Positions 9,112-17,954 of a stretch of DNA of 64,000 nucleotides are shown here, piece after piece. The stretch is from assembly GCA_034933685.1 (NCBI GenBank), contig JAYFNB010000012.1:72697-136696 (forward strand), in the 5' to 3' direction. The position numbers and the translations under genes were made by a program. Source of the DNA: UBA8514 sp034933685. GTDB lineage: Bacteria > Bacillota > Clostridia > Lachnospirales > Anaerotignaceae. The notes under the pieces are model-generated. The model searched no databases. It was not told where the DNA came from and saw only the letters and a list, made by a program, of their open reading frames with translations. Position 1 is the first letter of the stretch; every line of letters starts with the position of its first letter.

Positions 9112-10642
9112 TTTCTGCTCCCTCCTCATGCGTAATCTGGGTCATCATAAGTCCAATCTGTTCCTTCGTAGCTGTTCGTCCGTCAACAATACCGCTAACT
9201 TTGCCACCGCAAAGTACTAATATTCGGTCGCACAATTCTAACAATACGTCCAAGTCCTCACCTATATACATAACGGCAACACCTTTTGACTTTTGTTCAT
9301 TCAAAAGGTTGTAAATTGTATAAGAGGAATTTATATCCAAACCTCGTACAGGATAAGCCGCCATTATTACTGTAGGAGAAGATGCAATTTCTCGACCAAG
9401 TAACACCTTCTGAACATTGCCGCCAGATAGTTGGCGAACAGGGGTATTAATGCCAGGTGTAACCACCTTTAGCTTATTTCGAACATCTTCGGCCAATTTC
9501 TTTGGTAACCTTCGGTCAGCAAAAGCTGAATTGCCTTTTCGGTAACTTCTAAGCATCATGTTGTCAACCATGCCCATATCGGCTACAAGGCCCATACCAA
9601 GTCGATCCTCTGGTACAAAAGCAAGTGAAATTCCCATTTGCCTTATATCCATTGGATTTTTGCCCACCAAATTGTCCACGCTTTCACCGTTGTGATAAAG
9701 TATTGAGCCTGATTTTAAATGCTGAAGACCTGCAATGGCTTCACAAAGTTCCTTCTGCCCACTGCCTGCAATTCCTGCAACGCCAAGTATTTCTCCTCCG
9801 AAGGCTGTAAATGAAACTTTTTCCAGAACATTAACACCCTCATCGCTTACACAGGAAATTTCTTTTACTTCAAGGCGCTTTGTTAAGTTTTCCCTTTTGG
9901 GTCTGTCTATATTGAGAGAAACAGCATGTCCCACCATCATATCAGTAAGCTGTTGAGGGTTAGTTTCACAAGTGTTTACTGTGTCTATATATTCGCCTTT
10001 ACGCAAAACTGCAACTTTATCCGAAATTGCCATAACCTCATTAAGTTTGTGAGTTATAATAATAATTGCTTTACCATCATTTTTCATATTACGTAAAACT
10101 TCAAATAACTTGTTAGTTTCCTGTGGTGTAAGAACTGCTGTAGGTTCATCAAGAATCAATATATTCGCCCCACGATAAAGAACCTTTATAATTTCTGCTG
10201 TTTGCTTTTCAGACACCGACATATCGTATATCTTGCGATTTGGGTCAAGTACAAACCCATATTTTTTGCTAATCGCACTAACTTCTTCAGCAATAGCCTT
10301 GCGGCTAAGCTTACCCTTACCAGAAAGGCCAAGCACAATGTTTTCTGCCGCTGTGAATACGTCAACCAACTTAAAATGCTGATGAACCATTCCAATTCCA
10401 AGGTCAAAAGCATCTTTTGGTGAACGAATTGTAACTTCTCTACCCTCTACAGTTATTGTACCGCTATCAGGGAAATAAATTCCAGAAAGCATATTCATTA
10501 GTGTTGTTTTCCCACTACCGTTTTCTCCCAAAAGAGCCAATATTTCTCCTCTTTGTACAGTTAGGCTAACATTATTGTTGGCAATTACACTGCCAAAGCT
10601 TTTTGTTATACTTTTTAGTTCTATGGCGCTTGCGTTGCTCAT
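9104..10642 (-). CDS. BMP-type ABC importer, double ATPase
   Basis: About 512 residues with two fused ATPase cassettes, like NupO/YufO. The first has a Walker A LLGENGSGKTTLMN, a Q-loop MVHQHFKLVD and Walker B ILILDEPTAVL; its signature loop reads MSVSEKQTAEI. The second has a degenerate Walker A (GIAGSGQKELCE) but a good signature LSGGNVQKVLLGRE, and Walker B is replaced by VIMAAYPVRGLD, typical of the ribose/nucleoside (Mgl/Rbs/Nup) class. The ATG at 10642 follows GAGGAGTGAGTGC; an in-frame ATG further upstream has no ribosome-binding site. It lies between the solute-binding protein and permease genes. Confidence 0.93.
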   Translation of the reverse strand: MSNASAIELKSITKSFGSVIANNNVSLTVQRGEILALLGENGSGKTTLMNMLSGIYFPDSGTITVEGREVTIRSPKDAFDLGIGMVHQHFKLVDVFTAAENIVLGLSGKGKLSRKAIAEEVSAISKKYGFVLDPNRKIYDMSVSEKQTAEIIKVLYRGANILILDEPTAVLTPQETNKLFEVLRNMKNDGKAIIIITHKLNEVMAISDKVAVLRKGEYIDTVNTCETNPQQLTDMMVGHAVSLNIDRPKRENLTKRLEVKEISCVSDEGVNVLEKVSFTAFGGEILGVAGIAGSGQKELCEAIAGLQHLKSGSILYHNGESVDNLVGKNPMDIRQMGISLAFVPEDRLGMGLVADMGMVDNMMLRSYRKGNSAFADRRLPKKLAEDVRNKLKVVTPGINTPVRQLSGGNVQKVLLGREIASSPTVIMAAYPVRGLDINSSYTIYNLLNEQKSKGVAVMYIGEDLDVLLELCDRILVLCGGKVSGIVDGRTATKEQIGLMMTQITHEEGAENE

Positions 10643-10733
10643 GCACTCACTCCTCATATTTTTAAAACAATTAATGGCTGTCTCCATCTTTGATAGGGAT
10701 ACCCATTAACCGTTTTTAAATTTTAATAAATAT

Positions 10734-10775
10734 AACTCCAAAAACGGAGCCTATAATGGCCCCGTATCTGGAGTT
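10734..10775 (-). terminator. Stem-loop between binding-protein and ATPase genes
   Basis: AACTCCA...TGGAGTT encloses an inner ACGGGGCC/GGCTCCGT stem. The T-run is weak, so it more likely limits read-through or protects the upstream mRNA, giving excess binding protein, than stopping transcription fully. Confidence 0.5.
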
Positions 10776-10794
10776 TAAAAACTAAGTGTTAAAA

Positions 10795-11967
10795 TTAGCC
10801 AAGGATATTGATGCCTTTAAGAATGAAAGACCATGAAGGAGCACTCTTTTCACTGCTTTCAGCGTAGTGGTCTCCAGCTGCAACTACTTCCTTGCCATCA
10901 ACATCAGTAAGTGGACCTTCAAAAACATTTAAAGTTCCATCTTCAATAGCTTTTGCTGCTTTGTCAATTGCCTCTTGTGTGCCTTCAGCAGCAATTTCAG
11001 TATTCAGTGGAGAAAGGTAAACTGCACCATCTGCATATCCCTTGCACCAATCAACATCAATGTTTTTGCCCTCAATTACACTTTGTACAGCATATGTTAC
11101 ATAAATACTCCAATCAGAACGAGCTGAAATTAATGAGGCTTTAGGCGCAGCTTCAATCATATCAGCATTGTAGCCAACCTGCCAAACGCCATTTGCTTCA
11201 GCAGTTGTAGCCGGTGCTGTAGAATCGGAGTGCTGGCTTATAACATCACAGCCGCCATCAATAAGAGCCTGTGCAACCTTAGCCTCAGTTGTCGGGTCAT
11301 TCCAACTGTTTGTGTACATAACGTCCATTGTTACATCTGGGTTAACAGATTTTGCGCCAAGATAGAATGCTGAATAGCCTGAAATAACCTCAGCGTATGG
11401 ATATGCAGCAACGTAGCCAAGTTTATTTGTTTCTGTTTTAAGACCTGCAGCAATACCTGCAAGATAACGTGCTTCATAAATTGCTGTAAAATAGTTATGA
11501 ACATTTTCTAAGCCTGAGTCTGCAGCTTTATAGCCTGTAGCATGGCAGAACTGAACGTCAGGATATTCTTCTGCAACGGCAAGCATATAGTCCTCAAAAC
11601 CAAAGCTTGTACAGAAAATAATGTTACAGCCAGCCTCTACAAGTTCACGAATGGCAGTGTCACACTCTGAACTTTCAGTTACATTATACTTATTAATAAT
11701 TTGTTCATCTTTGAGTCCAAGATTTTCCTGCATCTTTTTTGTACCCAAATCGTGGTTATAGGTATAGCCCATATCAGATGGGTCAGAGATGTGCACAAAC
11801 CCAACTTTAATGTTTTCTGCAGTTATTCCTGTTTCTTCCTTTGAAGCTTCTGCTGATGCTGCTGGTTCTGTTGCTGCTGCTGGCTTAGCACTGTTTGTGC
11901 CGCCGCAGGCAGCAAGTCCAAAGACCATAGCGCCTGTAAGAAGCAAAGCAAATAATTTCTTTTTCAT
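10795..11967 (-). CDS. BMP-family substrate-binding lipoprotein
   Basis: 390 residues. A signal peptide with lipobox LAAC (MKKKLFALLLTGAMVFGLAACGG) is followed by an A/S/E-rich tether and a BMP/PnrA-like fold: VGFVHISDPSDMGYTYNHDLGTKKMQ, NIIFCTSFGFEDYM, VISQHSDSTAPATTAE and VGYNADM. The family binds nucleosides (PnrA, BmpA) for uptake by the ABC importer encoded immediately downstream. ATG at 11967 follows AGGAGG. It is the first gene of the operon; a GTTGC-ATTA-GCAAC hairpin in the short leader (~12004-12018) is not a recognised riboswitch. Confidence 0.93.
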   Translation of the reverse strand: MKKKLFALLLTGAMVFGLAACGGTNSAKPAAATEPAASAEASKEETGITAENIKVGFVHISDPSDMGYTYNHDLGTKKMQENLGLKDEQIINKYNVTESSECDTAIRELVEAGCNIIFCTSFGFEDYMLAVAEEYPDVQFCHATGYKAADSGLENVHNYFTAIYEARYLAGIAAGLKTETNKLGYVAAYPYAEVISGYSAFYLGAKSVNPDVTMDVMYTNSWNDPTTEAKVAQALIDGGCDVISQHSDSTAPATTAEANGVWQVGYNADMIEAAPKASLISARSDWSIYVTYAVQSVIEGKNIDVDWCKGYADGAVYLSPLNTEIAAEGTQEAIDKAAKAIEDGTLNVFEGPLTDVDGKEVVAAGDHYAESSEKSAPSWSFILKGINILG

Positions 11968-12074
11968 GTTTTTTCCTCCTAAAATTTTTGATATTTATTT
12001 ATGTCGTTGCTAATGCAACAAATTGATGCCTTTTTAAACTTTCCAACTAACCATGTACTTCGCAACACATTGTA

Positions 12075-13274
12075 TCAAAAAAATCTTAACTCGTCATCCA
12101 TTTTTTTCATAAATTTTGTTTTTTCTTCAAAAGTTCCAACATCGTTAGTTTCTTTGTTTTTCCTTTTTTTCTCATACATTAATATATCAATATGTTTTTG
12201 GAATTCTTCAACATTCATGTGTGCATTATAATCATATACGGCATAACCCATACTAAAACCAAGCTTATATTGATTATTACTGTGTTGGTTATGAATTTTC
12301 AAACTGTGGTTTATTCTAAAAATTGTAGCTTCCAAATCGCTTATATCCTCCATTTCCAAAACAATGCAGAATTCATCGCCCCCAAATCTTGCCAGAAAAT
12401 CTGTCTTTCTAATACAGCTTTTAATTAACTTTACAGAAGTTTCAAGTGCATTGTCTCCAGCAATATGACCAAAAGTGTCATTAATAAATTTAAAATTATC
12501 CATATCTATAAGAATTGCTGCAAAAGTCTTGTTTTCGCTGCAACAGCTTATTTTTTCTTTCATATAAATATCAAGTTTTTTTCGGTTGTAAGCTCCAGTT
12601 AAATAATCAATATTCATGCTATGGTTCTGAATATTAATAAACACAACAAGTAAAGATATGGAAACACTACTTAAATTAACAGCTAGTCCGTAAAAAAGCA
12701 TTTGCAAAATTACACATATAGACGGAGGAATAGGGAAAAATATAAGGGAAAAATATTTTTTCTTTTCAATGCTATTACGGTTTTCTACGACAATAATTAA
12801 TGCAACAGCCATTAATACAACCATTAATAATATAGATACCCAATAGAGTTCGCCTCTGTGATAAATATTTTCTGAGTCGATATAATAATACCATTTTAAA
12901 GATTGTGACAGTATAACTAATAAAAAATTTATTACATTAACTGAAATTATAAGGTATATTATTTTGCTTCTTATTTCAATCTTGTGAAATATCTGATAAT
13001 AAACATACATAACCCACAATGATGGTATAACTGGTCCAAAGAAAAATATTGTAAAGTTACCCAAGAAATTTATATAGTAATAAATTCTATTTGCGTTACC
13101 ATCAAATCGACCAAATATATCGAAAATAAGCATTATAACAGTAGCTTGTACTAAAGCTAGAAAAATTTTATATTCAGTTAATTCTTTTTCCGGTTGCTTA
13201 AATGCATAAATATAGATACAAATTAATATAACAATAGAATATATGTTTATGCTTATGTAATTTAAGAAATTCAA
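12075..13274 (-). CDS. Membrane diguanylate cyclase
   Basis: About 399 residues. Six or so hydrophobic segments over residues ~10-225 precede a GGDEF domain (DYLTGAYNRKKLD, IDMDNFKFINDTFGHIAGD, RFGGDEFCIVLE). All residues expected for GTP binding and catalysis are visible; no RxxD inhibitory site is clear. The frame is open to a TTG at 13283, but that touches the AAGGAG; the TTG at 13274 is spaced 9 bases from it and is preferred. The gene lies just upstream of the BMP transporter and may share its transcription, although a 107-base gap separates them. The N-terminal sensory ligand is unknown. Confidence 0.87.
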   Translation of the reverse strand: MNFLNYISINIYSIVILICIYIYAFKQPEKELTEYKIFLALVQATVIMLIFDIFGRFDGNANRIYYYINFLGNFTIFFFGPVIPSLWVMYVYYQIFHKIEIRSKIIYLIISVNVINFLLVILSQSLKWYYYIDSENIYHRGELYWVSILLMVVLMAVALIIVVENRNSIEKKKYFSLIFFPIPPSICVILQMLFYGLAVNLSSVSISLLVVFINIQNHSMNIDYLTGAYNRKKLDIYMKEKISCCSENKTFAAILIDMDNFKFINDTFGHIAGDNALETSVKLIKSCIRKTDFLARFGGDEFCIVLEMEDISDLEATIFRINHSLKIHNQHSNNQYKLGFSMGYAVYDYNAHMNVEEFQKHIDILMYEKKRKNKETNDVGTFEEKTKFMKKMDDELRFF

Positions 13275-13655
13275 GTTTCCCAACTCCTTACCAGCATACC
13301 TTCATCTGCATTCATAAAATTTTCCTAAACAAAATATTAAAATACTAACACTAAGTTACTTTTGGCAATAAGTCAAAGTATTATAATCAATTTTATTATA
13401 ATATACTTTTAATTTTATTACAATTTATATTGTCCTAATTCCCCTACCTATAAATTCATAAACACAATTTTTCAATATGCTGAATAAAGATCTTGGTCAT
13501 TTCCAAAGCTTTTAGGTTGGCCTTTTATTATAATTTTCACTCAAGAAATCTAAAAATATTATATATTCCAGCAAAAAAGCAGATATTTTATTGGGAAAAT
13601 ATCTGCCTTTTCTATATTTTTTTAATTTATTTCCATAAAAGTTTTTATGTAATTT
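13275..13655. other. Intergenic region with one terminator
   Basis: No coding sequence is apparent. It contains the leader of the diguanylate cyclase gene, A/T-rich sequence and the hairpin at 13578-13608. Confidence 0.6.
13578..13608. terminator. Bidirectional terminator after the catabolic operon
   Basis: An 11-bp perfect stem (GCAGATATTTT/AAAATATCTGC) with a 7-base loop, flanked by A- and T-runs. It lies 50 bases beyond the last gene of the 13656-21138 operon. Confidence 0.85.
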
Positions 13656-14705
13656 TTAGATTTTATTTGACAATTCTGCCGTTTTTTTGTCTTCAATTAT
13701 CTTTCCGTAAATACAACTCCATTCACGTGGCTGAATAACAGGTGGCGTCCAAGTTCCTACTACAATTCCATCGTAAGGGGCTATGCACTCTTCAATACGG
13801 TTACCTAAAACATCATCCACATATCCGAGCAAATCTCCTTCCTTCGCTCTCTCTCCTATATACTTTACGGGATGATATACACCGCCATTTGTAACGTGAA
13901 GGTAGTTCACATCGCAGTCAATAGTATCGCCCCTGAAGGCAGGAACATCTCCATCTGTCATCTTAAGATAATTCATTAGGTTTATTATGCCATCATAGCA
14001 CATATCGTAAATTTTATTCCTGTCTTTTCCAAACATGACATTTCCACCCATTTCAAGGCATATATACGCAATCTTATTTACTTCAGAAAGTCCTCTCATA
14101 GTTGCTTTGCTTCCTTCTTTGCTTGCTCCCGGATTATTTCTCCATAAAAAAGGTGTCATAAAACAACGCGCCATGTCATATGTTAAAGAACCGAATACAT
14201 TATCAAGTTCTGTGTTTGTATAGCAAGCTATAGGCTCAAGATAAAGAGTGTTTCCACCACTGTGAAAGGTTACCCAATAGTCAGCGTATTCAACAAAAAA
14301 CTTCACGTATTTAGCAATGATGGTAGTACTTATTTTCCCACTAACATCATCACCTGGGAAAACTCTATTCATGTCGGCAGCGGTATAATCTATAGAACTA
14401 GCAACACGCTTTCCTATATTAAATCCTTCAAGATTCAAATGAGGAACGCCAAGATACACTCCCTTGAGTTTTTGCGGATCAATTTCATTAAAAACGTGTG
14501 CAATAGCTTCTGCACCCTCAACTTCATCCCCATGAATGCCTCCATCCATAAGCAATGTTGGCCCTTCCTGTGCACCAACAATTATTGTATATGGAATCTT
14601 CATCATAGAACCATCTGGTTTCATTCCTATTTCCATAAACCCGCTTTTTTTAGTACCTCTATGTTTAATAATTTCCTGATAATCAAATGTTTTTAGTTCT
14701 ACCAT
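13656..14705 (-). CDS. Aspartoacylase/succinylglutamate-desuccinylase-like zinc hydrolase
   Basis: 349 residues of the M14-like AstE/AspA family. Zinc ligands appear in DGGIHGDEVEGAEA (H and E) and in VTFHSGGNTLYLEP (H); DMNRVFPG matches the substrate-carboxylate region and CLEMGG carries a candidate catalytic glutamate. The C-terminal ~90 residues form the beta-rich domain typical of the family (GDLLGYVDDVLGNRIEE). Family members hydrolyse N-acyl amino acids. As the last gene of the dehydrogenase operon it could release an amino acid for oxidation. ATG follows AAGGAGG. The exact acyl group is not predictable. Confidence 0.85.
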   Translation of the reverse strand: MVELKTFDYQEIIKHRGTKKSGFMEIGMKPDGSMMKIPYTIIVGAQEGPTLLMDGGIHGDEVEGAEAIAHVFNEIDPQKLKGVYLGVPHLNLEGFNIGKRVASSIDYTAADMNRVFPGDDVSGKISTTIIAKYVKFFVEYADYWVTFHSGGNTLYLEPIACYTNTELDNVFGSLTYDMARCFMTPFLWRNNPGASKEGSKATMRGLSEVNKIAYICLEMGGNVMFGKDRNKIYDMCYDGIINLMNYLKMTDGDVPAFRGDTIDCDVNYLHVTNGGVYHPVKYIGERAKEGDLLGYVDDVLGNRIEECIAPYDGIVVGTWTPPVIQPREWSCIYGKIIEDKKTAELSNKI

Positions 14706-14796
14706 AACTTTCCTCCTTAAAAAATATAATAAATCTTCGACAATATACTCTATTGCAATTTATTTCTTACAATTGCTTTAAAAATTGCTATTGAAC

Positions 14797-15918
14797 TTAG
14801 TATCTAATTTTATATATCTGTTCAATTTCATCTTGTGTAAGTTGAATATAGCTATTTACCAACAACCTTTGCTGATTTTTTACTACACTTTCAGCAAATT
14901 TTTTACAATTTTCTTCTTTCATTGAATATAATTTCTTTAAATTGCCACTTGGAAAGATTTTAAAAAGAAGATTTTCAAGACAATCCAGGGCTTCATAGCC
15001 ACCTTTATTAAGTGTATTTGATATAATTTCTACAAATTTTCTAATGTCGCCATCTGGTTTGCCTTTCATATAAAATTTAAAGCATTCAATAAAGAACTGA
15101 TAATTAGCTTCTCCATGAGGAACATGATATACTGAACCTAAAGGGTATGCCATTGCATGAACAACTGCAGTGCCTGCAATCCCAAATGCGATTCCAGCAT
15201 ATGTACTTGCAAAAAGCAATTCTCCAATATGTGCCTTTGCGACATTCGAACCGCATGCAAAAATTTTTTTATACACCTCAAGAATAGTAATAATCGCCTC
15301 TCTTGAGTAAATGCGGCTCAAAGGTGTAGCCTTTGGAGATAAAAATGATTCACTGGCGTGTACAAGTGCATCTATGGAGCTATTCATAATAACTTCAAAA
15401 GGCAGCTCTTCAAGCAATTCTGGTATTAGAACCGCATAATCTGCAAAAATCGAATCATCTGCAAGACCGAGTTTTGTGTTTAAAGACTCTATTGTAGCTA
15501 TTGATATATTTGTTACCTCACTGCCAGTTCCACAGGTAGTAGGTATAATTACAAGTTCTTTATCTTTTACAGCAGGTATTTTTTTGAAAAATAACTGCTC
15601 CGCCGAAGTAACATCTTTAAGGGCAAGTAATTTACCTATATCAACTATAGAACCTCCGCCTACAGCAATAACTCTATCAAACTTATCTCTTAATTTGTTT
15701 ATCTCAGAAACTATGCTGTCAATTGTCTTATCCGTGGGTTCGCCTTTTCCAAAATCATCATTGTAGATAAAAATCGGCTCATTCTGTGTGGGCTTAAAAT
15801 ACTTTTTAAAAGCCTTTCTTGTAAAGACTAGATCCCTATTTCCAACTTTAAATTCTTCTGCAAAATCACTAAATCTTTCAAAATAATGAATTTCGGTTTT
15901 TAGATTAAGCTGTTTCAT
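14797..15918 (-). CDS. Iron-containing alcohol dehydrogenase family protein
   Basis: 373 residues. The family's NAD(P)-binding AVGGGSIVDIGK, PTTCGTGSEVTNIS and metal-ligand segment VVHAMAYPLGSVYHVPHGEANY (two histidines) are present, as is an aspartate-containing SSIDALVHASES. The family reduces aldehydes or 2-oxo acids, or oxidises alcohols, with NAD(P)H. Directly after RidA in the operon, it could reduce a 2-oxo acid or aldehyde released from an imine, regenerating NAD(P)+; this is inference. ATG at 15918 is preceded by GGAGG. Confidence 0.88.
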   Translation of the reverse strand: MKQLNLKTEIHYFERFSDFAEEFKVGNRDLVFTRKAFKKYFKPTQNEPIFIYNDDFGKGEPTDKTIDSIVSEINKLRDKFDRVIAVGGGSIVDIGKLLALKDVTSAEQLFFKKIPAVKDKELVIIPTTCGTGSEVTNISIATIESLNTKLGLADDSIFADYAVLIPELLEELPFEVIMNSSIDALVHASESFLSPKATPLSRIYSREAIITILEVYKKIFACGSNVAKAHIGELLFASTYAGIAFGIAGTAVVHAMAYPLGSVYHVPHGEANYQFFIECFKFYMKGKPDGDIRKFVEIISNTLNKGGYEALDCLENLLFKIFPSGNLKKLYSMKEENCKKFAESVVKNQQRLLVNSYIQLTQDEIEQIYKIRY

Positions 15919-15999
15919 AAAATTCCTCCAGTATGCAAAAACAGTTAATATAAAATGTGGTGAGCATTTTAGCCTCTTTCACATATGGTAATGCATACC

Positions 16000-16362
16000 T
16001 TAATGTAAAGCGGCAATTATAGTAACTTCAACCGGCCACTTATCACTGTATCCAACACATGTCATAGCTGTTCTAGACGGCTCACAACCCAATGGTATCC
16101 ATTTTTTCCATGCCTCATCAAACTCTGGTTTTTTGGAATAATCAGCAAAATAAAGTGTAGCTGAAAGAATTCTTGTTTTATCAGTTCCTGCCATCTCAAG
16201 ATAGTGGTCAATTCTTCTAAAAACATTTTCTGCATGTTCTGTCATTGTTCTACAATTTTCCGGCACATCTGTGGCAAGGCCTGTAAGATAAACAACTCCG
16301 TTATGTATAACAACCCTTGAAAGACATCCGTTTGATTCCATCCGTTTAATTTCACCGCTCAT
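16000..16362 (-). CDS. RidA-family enamine/imine deaminase
   Basis: 120 residues, the usual family length, with the RidA core: VVIHNGVVYLTGLA, ILSATLYFAD and the C-terminal PSRTAMTCVGYSDKWPVEVTIIAAL. The arginine that salt-bridges the substrate carboxylate is present in PSRTA and the catalytic-region glutamate in VEVTIIA. RidA proteins hydrolyse 2-imino acids to 2-oxo acids. Its place directly after a flavoprotein amine/amino-acid dehydrogenase, which would make an imine, fits closely. ATG follows GGAGG. Confidence 0.88.
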   Translation of the reverse strand: MSGEIKRMESNGCLSRVVIHNGVVYLTGLATDVPENCRTMTEHAENVFRRIDHYLEMAGTDKTRILSATLYFADYSKKPEFDEAWKKWIPLGCEPSRTAMTCVGYSDKWPVEVTIIAALH

Positions 16363-16486
16363 TTTTTTCCTCCTTATTATTGCCTACAAATTCTGCACTT
16401 TAATTTAACCCTTAATATATGACGAGTGTTAATATATAATTAACTGACTTTTTGTTTTCTAATAGAAACATCCAATTTTATATTGT

Positions 16487-17632
16487 TTAATAGTACTGAG
16501 GCTGTTTTTTTGCCATATCAAACCTTTCATAAGCTAGCTTCGAAATATCAACCGTGGGGCTATCGTCATTTGCAAGCTCTGCCAGTGTAAATCCAACGGC
16601 AGGCCCTGGACAGAATCCATGCCCAGTGCTTCCTATGTCAATAACTAAATCTGGTACTTCCTCCAAATTCCCAAGAATAGGCACTCCATCATGTGACATA
16701 TCTATCCAGCCGGCCCATGAACGTATAATTTTGGCCTCTTTTAGTTTAGGTATGTCAATACCTATATGAGAACATATAACTGACGGGTTATAAGACGTAG
16801 AAGGAATTCCTTCAAGTTCAGCCATACAATTTTCTCTTCCTGAATTGTCCCCAAAAACAAATGAGCCATGTTCTGTCTGATGACCATAAAAGCCGCTCAT
16901 TCCTCCAATCATATGTTCAAACATAAACGGAATTGGCTCTGTAACAATAACTTCAACTAGTCTTTTGAACAAAGGCAGGTCAAGGCCAACAGTGTTTAAA
17001 AGCTTTCTTCCACCATAACCTGCGGATATAATTATTTTACCACCTTCATACAAATTTCCTTTCTCTGTTACAACTTGCCTTGCACGCCCATTGCAAAGAT
17101 TTATTTTAACTGCTTTTTCACCTGTAGTAAATTGTACACCAAGTTCTCTTGCCCTCTTATAAAAGCCTAAAGTAGCGGTTAATGGATTGGCTGTTCCATC
17201 TGTAGGTGTCCATCCTGCAACAGTTACATGTTCAGAAACATATTTGCATTTTCTTTTCACCTCATCGCCTTCAAGTAATTCCATCTTAATACCCATTTTA
17301 GCGGCATCAATAATTCGTTTTTCAATTCCTTTTTTATGTTCTTCATTATATCCACATACAAGATAGCCTTTTTGATGATATTCAGGATCAACTCCAAGTT
17401 CATCCTTAAGAAATGGCCATATATTTTGTGTAGCAAATATGGCTAGTGGCATTTCTCTAATATCACGCCCTGAAACACGAGCACCTCCTCCATTTCTGGA
17501 TGAACCACCATGACCAATCATTTCCTCTTCAAGTACGATTACTTTAAGGCCTTTTTTTGCACAATAGTATGCTGCTGAATTTCCAGCAATTCCAGCCCCA
17601 ACTATTACAACATCTGCAATATTTCTACTCAT
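16487..17632 (-). CDS. FAD-dependent amino-acid/amine dehydrogenase subunit (DAO fold, HcnC-like)
   Basis: About 381 residues of the D-amino-acid-oxidase/DadA superfamily: GxGxxG in VIVGAGIAGNSAAY, HGGSSRNGGGARVSGRD, and C-terminal IGSTGHGFCPGPAVGFTLAEL closing the FAD site. This is the catalytic subunit type of the HcnABC, opine-oxidase and hydroxyproline/proline-dehydrogenase complexes. ATG at 17632 follows GAGGTGG; an upstream in-frame ATG at 17668 is rejected. It overlaps the upstream [2Fe-2S] BFD gene by 8 bases. Substrate unknown: a secondary or primary amino acid or N-alkyl amino acid is plausible. Confidence 0.88.
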   Translation of the reverse strand: MSRNIADVVIVGAGIAGNSAAYYCAKKGLKVIVLEEEMIGHGGSSRNGGGARVSGRDIREMPLAIFATQNIWPFLKDELGVDPEYHQKGYLVCGYNEEHKKGIEKRIIDAAKMGIKMELLEGDEVKRKCKYVSEHVTVAGWTPTDGTANPLTATLGFYKRARELGVQFTTGEKAVKINLCNGRARQVVTEKGNLYEGGKIIISAGYGGRKLLNTVGLDLPLFKRLVEVIVTEPIPFMFEHMIGGMSGFYGHQTEHGSFVFGDNSGRENCMAELEGIPSTSYNPSVICSHIGIDIPKLKEAKIIRSWAGWIDMSHDGVPILGNLEEVPDLVIDIGSTGHGFCPGPAVGFTLAELANDDSPTVDISKLAYERFDMAKKQPQYY

Positions 17633-17954
17633 GTGATTCCACCTCATTTCCAAGAATCCCCATCTCAACAGGTCTCATTGGAGGTCTTACAGTTATTTCA
17701 TCCATTTCAGCCAAAGAGATATGAAGTTCTTTTGCTATAACATTCTTGACCTGCTTTGAGCAAGTCTGACCTTGACAAAGCCCCATACCGGGTCTAATAA
17801 ACCTTTTTACTTCTGTCATTGTCCACATACCTGAATGTACAGCTTTTCTTATTTCACCCTTTGTTATTTCCTCGCATCGGCAGATAATAAGGTCATCATC
17901 CGGCTGTGAAATAAATTTACCTATATCTGCTGATCGGTCAAGATACTTACTCAT
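17625..17954 (-). CDS. BFD-like [2Fe-2S] electron-transfer subunit
   Basis: 109 residues. LIICRCEEITKGEI and GMGLCQGQTCSKQV give the CxC...C-x4-C pattern of bacterioferritin-associated-ferredoxin-like domains, which in HcnB/OoxA-type flavoproteins is usually a C-terminal fusion. Here it is a separate gene, with 1-base overlap (TAATG) to the flavoprotein upstream and 8-base overlap with the DAO subunit downstream. It probably carries electrons between the two flavoprotein subunits. Confidence 0.87.
   Translation of the reverse strand: MSKYLDRSADIGKFISQPDDDLIICRCEEITKGEIRKAVHSGMWTMTEVKRFIRPGMGLCQGQTCSKQVKNVIAKELHISLAEMDEITVRPPMRPVEMGILGNEVESHE

Noticed and set aside
11968..12074. Purine riboswitch upstream of the BMP lipoprotein gene
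   Set aside because: The leader is only ~107 bases to the neighbouring gene and lacks the paired conserved loops; only one small hairpin is visible.
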